DNA of 64,000 nucleotides from Bacteroidota bacterium (GTDB lineage: Bacteria; Bacteroidota; Bacteroidia; Sphingobacteriales; Sphingobacteriaceae), in the NCBI GenBank assembly GCA_013288685.1, contig JABDBM010000002.1, forward strand, positions 107,220-171,219, written 5' to 3'. Positions 1 through 9,799 of this stretch are shown here, one piece after another; the first letter of the stretch is position 1; each line of letters begins with the position of its first letter. The notes beneath the pieces were generated by a model that was given only the letters and a program-made list of their open reading frames with translations, ran no database searches and had not been told where the DNA came from. The position numbers and the translations under genes are program-made.

Positions 1-428
1 ATGGCCACCATCATCAGCATACTGGGGTTTAAGGCCCGCACAGTAAGCCCGAGCCTGCTTACCACAGCCGGCAGCAATGGCGAGGCTATGCTTACGCGAT
101 TTTGAACATCAAGCGCGGCCACGTCAATATCAGTACCTATTTTAAAGGTAACATTCATTGACATTTGACCATTGTTGGTGCTGTTGCTTTGCATGTATTC
201 CATGCCGGGGGTGCCGTTTACCTGTTCTTCAACCGGGGTTGCCACGGTTTGCTCAACGGTTTGCGCATCGGCGCCGGTAAACTGCCCGTTCACCTGCACA
301 ATAGGTGGTGTAATATCGGGATATTGGTCAATAGGCAACAGCAGGATACATACTGTACCGGTAAGTACCAGTACAATTGATATCACTATGGCCGTTACAG
401 GGCGTTTTATAAACGTATTAGCAATCAT
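1..428 (-). CDS. RND efflux transporter, AcrB-like, N-terminal part (runs off window)
   Basis: Reverse complement from ATG at 428 reads MIANTFIKRPVTAIVISIVLVLTGTVCILLLPIDQYPDITPPIVQVNGQFTGADAQTVEQTVATPVEEQVNG..., the typical AcrB N-terminus; follows MFP and TolC genes. Confidence 0.93.
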   Translation of the reverse strand, partial: MIANTFIKRPVTAIVISIVLVLTGTVCILLLPIDQYPDITPPIVQVNGQFTGADAQTVEQTVATPVEEQVNGTPGMEYMQSNSTNNGQMSMNVTFKIGTDIDVAALDVQNRVSIASPLLPAVVSRLGLTVRALNPSMLMMVA

Positions 429-550
429 ACTTTGTTCGTCATTTTTCGAGTCGATAGTCTTAAGTATCGAGTCTTAAGTCTTAATCGTCTATTATTTGAA
501 ATATCGGACTTTCGACTAAAGACTTAGGGCTTCAGACTAAAGACTTAGAA

Positions 551-1729
551 CTATTTCCTTTTACCGCCTGCCGAAGGTGGAACCTTATTTTTAGTAGTAA
601 TCGGCGATCCATCGTGCAGCGATTGCAGGCCGTCAACAATTATCCGGTCGCCTGCATTAATGCCGCTTTTAATAATCACATCAGGCCCAACAGTTTGTCC
701 CGGCATCACTTTCTTTTGCACTGCTACCAACTGGCGTTTAGTGCGGCCGGTATCGGTTGTTGCTTTTGGATTAGTGATGGTGCTGTCTTTTGCCACGTAA
801 ATAAAGTACTCGCCCATTTGTTCAACAACTGCTTTGCCGGGTACTACCAATTGCGGACCAACATCCTGATTATGCACCCTGACTACGCAGCTCATACCTA
901 CCCTTAAATAACCCTTAGGATTATCAAATACCAGCCTTACTTTTATCGATCCGGTCTGGGCATCAACCGCGCGGTCAATCACCGATATTTTACCGGTTGA
1001 CGGATATAAAGAGTTATCGGGTAACAAAAGTGTGAATAGTGAATCGACATTGCTGCCTTTTCCGCTTTGCAATTGCTCAAAATGCGGCAATTGTTTTTCG
1101 TTGATGATGAAGTCAACAGCCATAGGGCTATCAGTCGATATTGTATTTAAAATGGTAGACCCGGGATTTACAACATCACCCAGTTTTACCATGCTGAAGC
1201 CGATAGTGCCATCAAAAGGCGCATAAACCACTGCGTAGTTTAAGTTGGTTTTAGCAGTTTTCACAGCCTGATCCGATGCTTTAACGGTATTCTTCGCATT
1301 TTCGAGTGTTATAATGGCATGATCGTATAGCTGCTTGGCAACCGCGTTGTATTTATTTAAATATTCGTACCGGTCGGCATCCTGCTTGGCCTGATCCAGA
1401 TTACCTTGCGACACTTTTAAATTTGCCACCGCCTGATCGTAGTTAGCCTCGTATATGCGCTTATCAATTTCGTAAAGCCGTTCGCCCTTGGTAACATGCG
1501 ATCCTTCTTTAAAAAATATAGCGGTAATTGCGCCGGTTATTTGTGGCAACAGGCTAACCTGGCTTAAAGCAGCTGTGGTTGATGGATACTTATCGTAATA
1601 TAAAACCTGCTTTGGTTTTACCTTCATTAAATTAACAGGCACCTCGGGGGTCGATGGCGGTTGTTTTTTTTCACAAGCGGCAAATAGCAGGCAACTTATA
1701 AAAATGCTATTTAATATTACTCTATTCAT
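551..1729 (-). CDS. RND efflux periplasmic adaptor (MFP/HlyD family lipoprotein)
   Basis: 392 aa, lipobox-like CLLFAACEKK, barrel-sandwich region (QVSLLPQITGAITAIFFKEGSHVTKGERLYEID), AcrA-like. Confidence 0.93.
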   Translation of the reverse strand: MNRVILNSIFISCLLFAACEKKQPPSTPEVPVNLMKVKPKQVLYYDKYPSTTAALSQVSLLPQITGAITAIFFKEGSHVTKGERLYEIDKRIYEANYDQAVANLKVSQGNLDQAKQDADRYEYLNKYNAVAKQLYDHAIITLENAKNTVKASDQAVKTAKTNLNYAVVYAPFDGTIGFSMVKLGDVVNPGSTILNTISTDSPMAVDFIINEKQLPHFEQLQSGKGSNVDSLFTLLLPDNSLYPSTGKISVIDRAVDAQTGSIKVRLVFDNPKGYLRVGMSCVVRVHNQDVGPQLVVPGKAVVEQMGEYFIYVAKDSTITNPKATTDTGRTKRQLVAVQKKVMPGQTVGPDVIIKSGINAGDRIIVDGLQSLHDGSPITTKNKVPPSAGGKRK

Positions 1730-1750
1730 TTAGGCTGTTTATTTTATATG

Positions 1751-3157
1751 TTAATAAGATACGCTCCCCATTGCTTTTTCCAGATCGATTTTATTCGACA
1801 ATACCTGGAACAAAGCATTTAGGTAGCTTATTTCGGATGTTATTAAATTCGATTCGGCTGTAATTACATTCAGGTAAGGCACAATGCCTTGTTTATATTG
1901 CAGGTCAACCACAAAATAAGTGCGTTTGGCCAAAGCAACATTACGCTGCAATAACTGTAAATTATAATAGTTGCCTTTGTAGTTGGCTAATGCCGTTGTA
2001 TATTCTGCATAAATAGTAAATTTCAGATCTTTTTCGTTCCAGTCTAAAATTTGCCCCTGCAATTTTGCCTTGTGCAGGTTATTAAGCCTTGCAAAGCCGG
2101 TAAATATGGGTATACTGACAGACAAGCCTATGGTTGATGTAGGGTACGAACTGGTTAACAGGTTGTTATAGTTATTATTTTGAAACGTGCGGTTATAATT
2201 AAAAAATGCCGATGCTGTTGGTAAAAATGAGTATCCATAATAGTTAATCAACTCCCCCTGCAATGCTTTGGTAGTTTCTAACGATTGTAATTCGATACGT
2301 TTCTCGTACTGTAATTGTACTGTAGTATCAATATGGATACCTTTCATCATCTGCAAAGTATCAAAAACAATATTAAACTGCCTTTCGGAAGGGAAGCCCA
2401 TTAGCTTTTTTAAGGCCGCGTACTGCGGTATCACATTCTCGTTGGCTTGCTTTAGCTGTGCCATAGAATTGTTGAGGGTAATTTGCGCCTCATCGTAATC
2501 TGTTTCGTCAACAATGCCGCCTTTGTATTGGTGATACGCGTCGCGTACACTTTTGCCCAGGCGGGCAGTATCTTCCTTTAAAACATTAATCTGCTCTAAA
2601 TTCAACAGTAAATTATAAAACGATTTACTTACCGATGTTACCAGAAATATCCTGGTGCTATCCGTTGCCTGTTGAGCCTGCTTAACATATAGCGGAGCAG
2701 CACGATGTGCATACAGCAGGGCCGGGTTGAAAATAGCCTGCGAAACGGCTACGCCTGGCGTAAAGGTATTTGCATACCCCTTCCCTTGCTGGCCCCCGTT
2801 ATTTTGAGCGATGAAATGCGTTAAATCGCCCGATGCACTTACCTGTGGCAGCGCGCCCGCCAAATTGATGGCATTGGTAGTTTTAGCTACATCAATATTT
2901 ATTATGGCAATATTTAGGCCGGGCTGGTTGTGCATCGCATACTCAATACACTGTTGCAGGGTTAGGTATTGCACCCCGCCGTTTTTACCGCTATCTTTTA
3001 CCGTTACCGGGATTAGCAAGTTAGCTCTGCTGGTATCAGGCACTACTACCGGGGCCGATACACGGCTGGTATCCCTATTGTTCTTCTTATTTTGCGCGTA
3101 AGCAACTGACAAAGAAAACAAACCGGCAATAAACAACAGAAAGGTAATTTTACGCAT
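1751..3157 (-). CDS. TolC family outer membrane efflux protein
   Basis: TolC-like heptads; signal peptide MRKITFLLFIAGLFSLSVAYAQ starting at ATG 3157 (ORF track extends to 3217). Confidence 0.9.
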   Translation of the reverse strand: MRKITFLLFIAGLFSLSVAYAQNKKNNRDTSRVSAPVVVPDTSRANLLIPVTVKDSGKNGGVQYLTLQQCIEYAMHNQPGLNIAIINIDVAKTTNAINLAGALPQVSASGDLTHFIAQNNGGQQGKGYANTFTPGVAVSQAIFNPALLYAHRAAPLYVKQAQQATDSTRIFLVTSVSKSFYNLLLNLEQINVLKEDTARLGKSVRDAYHQYKGGIVDETDYDEAQITLNNSMAQLKQANENVIPQYAALKKLMGFPSERQFNIVFDTLQMMKGIHIDTTVQLQYEKRIELQSLETTKALQGELINYYGYSFLPTASAFFNYNRTFQNNNYNNLLTSSYPTSTIGLSVSIPIFTGFARLNNLHKAKLQGQILDWNEKDLKFTIYAEYTTALANYKGNYYNLQLLQRNVALAKRTYFVVDLQYKQGIVPYLNVITAESNLITSEISYLNALFQVLSNKIDLEKAMGSVSY

Positions 3158-3588
3158 AATTAATAAAACACTCGCTATTTTAGTCATTGATAAATTAGTC
3201 GTTAGGTTGATGGTCATCAGGCAGTTGTCAATAGCAAAATCAATATTTAATAATCAATCAAATTTATTATATTCCTTCAAATAATATATTCCAAATTATA
3301 CTTGATTTTGTAAAAGTGGGAAAAACATAAGTTCTTTCAGGTAACAATATTGTTAGGCGGGCTTAATAAAGGCATTACAATAATATTGTTACTCCAGACT
3401 ACTGTTTTCCTGTGAATTTGTTTTAAAAATCGCCTTCATCCAAAAAAAATAAAATTTTGCCGCGTCATTGTAGCAAATTCCCTTTTTACCTCGTTATGGC
3501 TAATAAATGGCGCTAATTAATCAGCAAAGGCTGGCCAGCTAAAACAGAATTTTGGCGCCGAATAAGTGCGGGTGAATATACATTGTTA

Positions 3589-4308
3589 ATGAATAAAAAA
3601 ATGAAAAACTACAGAAAACTACTTTCAATATTTACAGCGGCAGGTTGCTTATCATTGCTGTTATCTTCGTGTTTAAAACAGAACAAGTCTGATTATCCCA
3701 ATCCCAACCTTGGGTTGTTAACTTTTATTCAGGCCTCGCCTGATCAGCCGGGGGTTGATTTATATCTGGATGCCAACATGGTAAATGCCTATCCTGTTAA
3801 TTACGCCAATGGAATTAACTATTTCCAGGTTTACACCGGCAGCCGCAAGGTTAATGTGTATGCAAGTGGTACACAAACGCGTATTGCTTCAGACACCATT
3901 GCGATAAATGCTAACGCAGCCTATTCGTTGTTTTTGGCAAACACGACAACCAAACCTGAGCTGTTGTTTTTAACCGATTCACTGGCTAAACCAGCCGACG
4001 GAAAAGCAACCATCCGTTTTATTAATCTTAGCCCTGATGCTCCGGCGGTCGATCTTGCTATAAAAGGCGGCGATGTGATAGTTGCAAACAAAGCGTTTAA
4101 AGGCTATTCGCCGTTTTTACCCGTAGCAGGATCAAGTACTTATACGTTCGAAGTAAGGCAGGCAGGCACCAGTACGGTATTGGCTACGCTTAGCAATGTA
4201 AGTATTAACACCGGCTTTGTGTATACCATTTGGTTTCACGGTCTTGCAACGCCGGTTTCAACTACCGATAAATTGACGGCGAGTTTAATGAACAATGCGT
4301 ACTATTAG
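3589..4308 (+). CDS. DUF4397 domain-containing lipoprotein
   Basis: Lipobox LLSSCLK; two DUF4397-type repeats (FIQASPDQPGVDLYLDAN..., FINLSPDAPAVDLAIKGG...). ATG at 3589. Confidence 0.85.
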   Translation: MNKKMKNYRKLLSIFTAAGCLSLLLSSCLKQNKSDYPNPNLGLLTFIQASPDQPGVDLYLDANMVNAYPVNYANGINYFQVYTGSRKVNVYASGTQTRIASDTIAINANAAYSLFLANTTTKPELLFLTDSLAKPADGKATIRFINLSPDAPAVDLAIKGGDVIVANKAFKGYSPFLPVAGSSTYTFEVRQAGTSTVLATLSNVSINTGFVYTIWFHGLATPVSTTDKLTASLMNNAYY

Positions 4309-4376
4309 GTTTTATCGACTATAGGCGCAAAAGGCAGACAGAAAGCAAGTACCAAGTCAAAAGTATTGAGTCGAGA

Positions 4377-4411
4377 GTCTGTTTTTCTAAGTTTCACTTA
4401 GAAAAACAGAC
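4377..4411. terminator. Perfect 15-bp inverted repeat hairpin after DUF4397 gene
   Basis: GTCTGTTTTTCTAAG-tttca-CTTAGAAAAACAGAC. Confidence 0.6.
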
Positions 4412-4584
4412 CTCTGGCTAATGACTGTGCGATATCTGTCTGCCTTCTGTATTTTTGGGCCACACCCTTTGGGCCCCAGGGCCACCACCGCGTTTATCCC
4501 CAAATATCGTCGTTGGTGTATTTTATCTTTTAACTATACAATAGTTTTAGTTGCTTTGGCTTATTAATTAGTTAAGGCACTCCT

Positions 4585-5646
4585 TTGAACCCAAAATTCG
4601 CTATATCGCTTTACTGGAAATGCCAGCTCATCGGCTGGTCGGTTGCTTCTTTGTATTGGGGATACCTGGGTTATATTAGTCATAATTTCAAATTTTTCCC
4701 TGGTTTGCTCGAGTTTATTTCGGATGTAGCCACGTACATTCTGATTACCCATTTATACCGGAATTTTGCATTGAAGCACCGTTGGCAATTGTTGAACCTT
4801 AACCAGTTGCTAAAAAGGCTTATTCCTGCTGTATTTATTTTAGGCCTGGCGTATTTAGTGGCCACATTGGCCAAAATCTACTGTTTCCAGGTATTGGTAA
4901 AGCCGGATTTTGCTCAGTCCTTTTCTCTTTTTGTGCAGCTAAACTGGCTTGGAATGTTAATAGCAGGCATCAGACTTATGTCTATTTGGTTACTGGCTTA
5001 TCATTTATACCAATATGCACAGCGCGAGATTAACATCACCAAAGAGAATGCCCGGCTGGCGCTTATTACCCGCGATGCGCAATTAAACAATTTGTCGGCA
5101 CAGCTAAACCCGCATTTCCTGTTCAATTCATTAAACAATATCAAGGCCCTGGTTATTGAAAATCCTAAATCGGCCAGGCGCGCCATCGACCTGCTGTCAG
5201 ACTTGTTGCGTACCGCGCTTTATGGCAAGGATGTGCTGCTGATTGCTATTGAAGAAGAACTTGGCCTGGTAAAAGACTTTTTGGAACTGGAAAAACTTAG
5301 GATGGAAGAGCGGCTGCAATTTGATATTGAAACCGGCGATAATGTTAGCAAGGCTTTAGTTCCCAGGTTCAGCGTACAAACGCTGGTTGAAAATGCTATC
5401 AAACATGGCATCGATCAACAAAAAAAAGGAGGGCTTGTTAGCATAAAGGCCATATTGGAAAACGGTTTTGTCAAAATAATGGTAAGAAACCCCGGCAAAG
5501 TTAAAATCGATCCCGAAAAGGAAGGGCTTGGCCTTAGAAACTTAACAGAGCGCATTAATCTTCAGTTTAAAGGAAAAGCAAGCTTTACTATTACAAATGA
5601 TACTGATAGTTCTGTATTATCAACCTTAATTATTCCGGTTGTATGA
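4585..5646 (+). CDS. Sensor histidine kinase, LytS/YehU (His_kinase) type
   Basis: AQLNPHFLFNSLNNIKALV H-box, LVENAIKHG N-box, GLGLRNLTERI G-box; TTG start; overlaps the next gene by ATGA. Confidence 0.93.
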   Translation: MNPKFAISLYWKCQLIGWSVASLYWGYLGYISHNFKFFPGLLEFISDVATYILITHLYRNFALKHRWQLLNLNQLLKRLIPAVFILGLAYLVATLAKIYCFQVLVKPDFAQSFSLFVQLNWLGMLIAGIRLMSIWLLAYHLYQYAQREINITKENARLALITRDAQLNNLSAQLNPHFLFNSLNNIKALVIENPKSARRAIDLLSDLLRTALYGKDVLLIAIEEELGLVKDFLELEKLRMEERLQFDIETGDNVSKALVPRFSVQTLVENAIKHGIDQQKKGGLVSIKAILENGFVKIMVRNPGKVKIDPEKEGLGLRNLTERINLQFKGKASFTITNDTDSSVLSTLIIPVV

Positions 5647-6341
5647 AAAAAATAAGGGTAATTATTGTTGATGACGAACGTGCTGCCAGGGACGAAATAA
5701 AAAGGCTGCTGGATGACTATCTGGATTTTGAAATTATTGGAGAGGCTAAAAATGTGGATGATGCCAAAATATTGATAGAACAACAACATCCCGACCTGTT
5801 GTTTTTGGACATACAAATGCCCGAAAAATCGGGCTTTGATTTATTGGAATCGCTGGACCAGGTACCGCAGGTTGTATTTACTACAGCGTACGATAATTAC
5901 GCTGTAAAAGCTTTTGAAGTGAGCGCGCTCGATTACCTGATGAAGCCCATAAGGGAAGAGCGATTTGCCAAAGCGATTGAACAAATACAATCAAAACAAA
6001 TAACACCGGCAGCCGAACAGCAAATATTTGTAAAAGACGGGCAACAATACCATTTTGTGATTTGGAGCAAAGTTTATTTAATTGAATCAATGGATAACTA
6101 TGCACGATTATTTTTTGATGATAAAAAGGTGTTTCTGAAAAGCTCGCTTAATCAATTGGAGAAAAAATTAGATGATGCTGTATTTTTCCGGATAAACCGG
6201 GCGCAGATTGTCAATTTGAAATTTGTACAGAAAATTAGTGCAGCATCGAACGGCAGGATAAAAATTACCCTTAAAAATGCGGAGGTTGTAGAAATGTCAG
6301 AGCGGCAATCAGCTAAGTTTAAAGCGCTTAAACGCCTTTAA
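5643..6341 (+). CDS. LytTR family response regulator
   Basis: Receiver domain (VDDERAARDEI, LLFLDIQMPEKSG, TAYDNYAVKAFEVSALDYLMKPI) plus C-terminal LytTR domain. Confidence 0.95.
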   Translation: MKKIRVIIVDDERAARDEIKRLLDDYLDFEIIGEAKNVDDAKILIEQQHPDLLFLDIQMPEKSGFDLLESLDQVPQVVFTTAYDNYAVKAFEVSALDYLMKPIREERFAKAIEQIQSKQITPAAEQQIFVKDGQQYHFVIWSKVYLIESMDNYARLFFDDKKVFLKSSLNQLEKKLDDAVFFRINRAQIVNLKFVQKISAASNGRIKITLKNAEVVEMSERQSAKFKALKRL

Positions 6342-6392
6342 AGGGATTTCGGATTTTAAAGAGTTAAATCAAACAATATTAATTACAAAAAA

Positions 6393-8648
6393 ATGAACAG
6401 AAAAATCTGCATGGCATTGCTATGCCTAATTTTAACTAATTGTTGCCTGGCGCAAGAATACTACATTCCGAAGACGGATGATAGTACAGCGCTGGCAAAA
6501 CGGATGCCTTTATTAGCAAGCAATGTTTTATTAAATTATAAAACAGATAACGATGAGAAGACCTATTTGAACAATTTGTTCCGGCTGCAAATACTTGCCG
6601 GTAAATATAGCGGGGCGCTGAAAACTATTGCCTCGTTAAGGAATATTTCGGACGCCGATGATCCCGGATTTACAAACCTGCTATGTGTACAGCACGAATT
6701 GTATGCAAAGGCAAAGCTTCAACAGTCATCATCAGATACCGGGTTTAATAAAACTTTTACCGGCATCTTCCAAAACCTGTTTCAGGGCATTGGTGATATG
6801 CAGGCGTTCCACATTTCCACGGCTTTTATTACGCGGAATGGAGTGGCCGAGTTAAAAAATAATTTCATGCAGGCACTGGCAAATGCGCAGCAAAGGGATA
6901 GCGTTAGTATCAGCGATGCCATCGCACTTTGCAGAAATTACTATATTATGGTGCTTTACCAACATATACAGGTGCTTGCACATCCATTGCTGTCCGCAGA
7001 TGAAAACCGGCGCTATACTATTGAAAACGCATTGATAAAAACGCAGGATGGCGCAACCATTCATGCAATTGTTGTCCGCAAAAAAGGGGTAACAACACCG
7101 CAGCCGGTGGTGCTTCAATACACTATTTATGCGGATAGCAGCAGCCGAAGGTCAATAATTGAACCTGCCGCTTATGGTTACACCGGGGTTATGGCTTATT
7201 CGAGAGGGAAAGGGTTGAGCACCGATGTTATTGTACCGTTTGAACATGATGGGCGGGATGCCAATGCCGTTATTGATTGGATAAGTAAACAAAGCTGGTG
7301 CAATGGCAAAATCGGGATGTATGGAGGCAGCTACAACGGTTTTACTCAATGGGCCGCCGCAAAATACAGGCACCCGGCGCTTAAAACCATTGTACCTTAT
7401 GTGGCGGCAATACCGGGCCAGGGTTTGCCGATGGAAAACAATGTGTTTATTACACCTAATTATGGCTGGAACTTTTACGTTACCGGCAACCACTATCTCG
7501 ACAATAAAGTATACAACAATCCGCAACGGTGGCAGGCGCTTGATAGTAACTGGTATGCAAGCGGCGCGGCTTACCGCAAAATTGACAGTATTGACGGAAC
7601 ACCAAATCCGTTATTGCAGAAATATTTAAAGCATCCTGCTTTTGATAAATTCTGGCAGGACCAGGTACCCTATAAAAAGGACTTTGCAGGTATCAACATC
7701 CCGGTATTAACCTTCTCGGGCTATTACGATGACGGGCAGATATCAGCCCTTACTTATTTGATTGAGCACAATAAATATAACCCTAAGGCCAATCATTACC
7801 TCATCATCGGGCCTTATGATCATTTTGGCGCGCAGCGCGGCGGTGAAGCCGTATTGCGCGATTACGCGGTGGACCCCGTAGCATTAATCAGCACCAGGAA
7901 TATTGCCTTTCAATGGCTGGATTACATTCTGAAGGGAGGCAAAAAGCCTGAGATTTTAAAAGATAAAATCAATTATGAAGTGATGGGTGCCAATGTATGG
8001 AAACACGCGCCAACCCTGCAAAAAATGGCCGATAAAACGCTAAAGCTGTATCTTACTGCTGTCAAAAAAGGGGAATATTACAATTTATCCCAAAAAAAAC
8101 AGGCAACTACAGTTACTCTCAACCAGCAGGTTGATTTTGCTGACCGAAAAACCTCCAATAATGACTATTATCCCTTCCCCATCATTAAAAAGGAGCTTGA
8201 TCACAGCAACGGCCTGTTTTTCATCACCCAACCGTTTGATAAGCCTTTTTCGGTTAACGGTATGTTCAGCGGTGAATTAAAAGCACTTATCAATAAAAAG
8301 GACATGGATATCGGTGTAGTGCTATATGAGGTTACGCCAAAGGGTGAATATTTTGAATTATCTTATTTTTTGGGACGGGCAAGCTATGCAGGGGATATGA
8401 GCAAACGAGTACTGCTTCATCCTGGTAAAGTGGAAACTATTCCCTTTTCCAGGTCGCGGCTGGTAAGCCGGCAATTGAGCAAGGGTAGCCGATTGCTGGT
8501 TGTTTTAAATATTAACAAAAACTCATCCGGGCAAATTAATTATGGCACGGGTAAAGATGTTAGTGATGAAACCATTAAAGATGCTAAAACCCCATTGAAA
8601 ATTAAATGGTATAGCGATAGTTTCGTAAATATCCCGGTTGCCTATTAG
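6393..8648 (+). CDS. CocE/NonD family hydrolase (X-Pro dipeptidyl-peptidase S15-like), secreted
   Basis: Signal peptide; nucleophile region GKIGMYGGSYNGFTQWAAA; C-terminal X-Pro DPP-like domain. Confidence 0.9.
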   Translation: MNRKICMALLCLILTNCCLAQEYYIPKTDDSTALAKRMPLLASNVLLNYKTDNDEKTYLNNLFRLQILAGKYSGALKTIASLRNISDADDPGFTNLLCVQHELYAKAKLQQSSSDTGFNKTFTGIFQNLFQGIGDMQAFHISTAFITRNGVAELKNNFMQALANAQQRDSVSISDAIALCRNYYIMVLYQHIQVLAHPLLSADENRRYTIENALIKTQDGATIHAIVVRKKGVTTPQPVVLQYTIYADSSSRRSIIEPAAYGYTGVMAYSRGKGLSTDVIVPFEHDGRDANAVIDWISKQSWCNGKIGMYGGSYNGFTQWAAAKYRHPALKTIVPYVAAIPGQGLPMENNVFITPNYGWNFYVTGNHYLDNKVYNNPQRWQALDSNWYASGAAYRKIDSIDGTPNPLLQKYLKHPAFDKFWQDQVPYKKDFAGINIPVLTFSGYYDDGQISALTYLIEHNKYNPKANHYLIIGPYDHFGAQRGGEAVLRDYAVDPVALISTRNIAFQWLDYILKGGKKPEILKDKINYEVMGANVWKHAPTLQKMADKTLKLYLTAVKKGEYYNLSQKKQATTVTLNQQVDFADRKTSNNDYYPFPIIKKELDHSNGLFFITQPFDKPFSVNGMFSGELKALINKKDMDIGVVLYEVTPKGEYFELSYFLGRASYAGDMSKRVLLHPGKVETIPFSRSRLVSRQLSKGSRLLVVLNINKNSSGQINYGTGKDVSDETIKDAKTPLKIKWYSDSFVNIPVAY

Positions 8649-8661
8649 TTCAATGGTGGGT

Positions 8662-8717
8662 TGATTGAGTTGGATCCGGGTTCGAAAACAACCTCCTGAA
8701 ACCGGCCAACTCAATCA
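8662..8717. terminator. Inverted repeat between convergent genes (bidirectional terminator-like)
   Basis: TGATTGAGTTGG (8662-8673) ... CCAACTCAATCA (8706-8717). Confidence 0.5.
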
Positions 8718-8719
8718 CC

Positions 8720-9682
8720 TTATTCCAGTGTGCCCAAGGTCATTAACTCTTCCCACCTGCACTTATCAAAGTCAATGGCAGCTACCTGTATTTGGTTATT
8801 ATTATCGGTCCAGGCAATCCAGGCAGTATTGTTAAAGCTGCATACAGCGGGCGAGAAATCACTCTCCACCCCTAATTGGGTCTGGCGCACAATTGAACGG
8901 TAACCGGCATCTAATTTTTGAACAAAAAGTTGCTTATACGTGTAACCACGATAACATACTACAATTTCGCCGCCGTCCGAAAAAGCCATGGCAGCCGGAC
9001 TGGCCGCGCTCATTCCGCCTATCTTTTTAACATGGTCTATCGTCATAGTCAAAACGCCATCGTGCAGATTATGGATAATAGTTCCACTATATAATTGATG
9101 CGTATTGTAATCTGTCCAAATAAGTTTATTGTCGATGCACTTCGGCGCAGTTAAGCTTTTTAGCACTTCGGTAGCCATGTAAACCGGGTTGCTGCTAAAG
9201 TTTATCCCGTCGTACGAGGTTGACCAGTTCAAGTTATTTCGTTTATCCTTGTAAATAAAACAACTTTCGTTACGGTAATGAACATCAGCCGGATCAGGAA
9301 AAAACGGAAAAATAGCCGGGCTGGAATCGGTTTTTATATCTGCTTCTAAAATATTTTTCGGCGCCAATTCATTAGCGACATTAATAGATACCATACCCAC
9401 CTTTCCCTCGTTTTCATCTACCCACGAAACGTTAATGCGGCTATCATAAATAAAAGGGTTAATAGATAACGACGGCGGGCAATTACTTTTGCGTCCGAGA
9501 TTCAGTATTTCACCGAACGTAATTTCTTCGCCTAAGAAAACCTGGGAAACAAAAATATCGTTTTCCATATTTATCCACGCAAGATAAGTGAGCTCCCCAA
9601 CTGTTTCGTCGAAATAAGAAACCATAGAAGGGCCAAATTTACTCTTCTGGTTGTTAAAGGCGGTAGTGTTAAACAAAGGCAT
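8720..9682 (-). CDS. Hypothetical protein, beta-propeller/sialidase-like repeats
   Basis: Repeated W/D-rich blades (FSPAVCSFNNTAWIAWTDNNNQIQVAAID...). Confidence 0.6.
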   Translation of the reverse strand: MPLFNTTAFNNQKSKFGPSMVSYFDETVGELTYLAWINMENDIFVSQVFLGEEITFGEILNLGRKSNCPPSLSINPFIYDSRINVSWVDENEGKVGMVSINVANELAPKNILEADIKTDSSPAIFPFFPDPADVHYRNESCFIYKDKRNNLNWSTSYDGINFSSNPVYMATEVLKSLTAPKCIDNKLIWTDYNTHQLYSGTIIHNLHDGVLTMTIDHVKKIGGMSAASPAAMAFSDGGEIVVCYRGYTYKQLFVQKLDAGYRSIVRQTQLGVESDFSPAVCSFNNTAWIAWTDNNNQIQVAAIDFDKCRWEELMTLGTLE

Positions 9683-9799
9683 AGTTGTGTGTTATTTTGC
9701 GGTAAAATTACCGGCAACAACATAAAACACCCTTAGTAATACCACGGGACTTGATGCGTAGTTTTACGCTTTAACTATTGATGATTGGGGAACTGCCCG

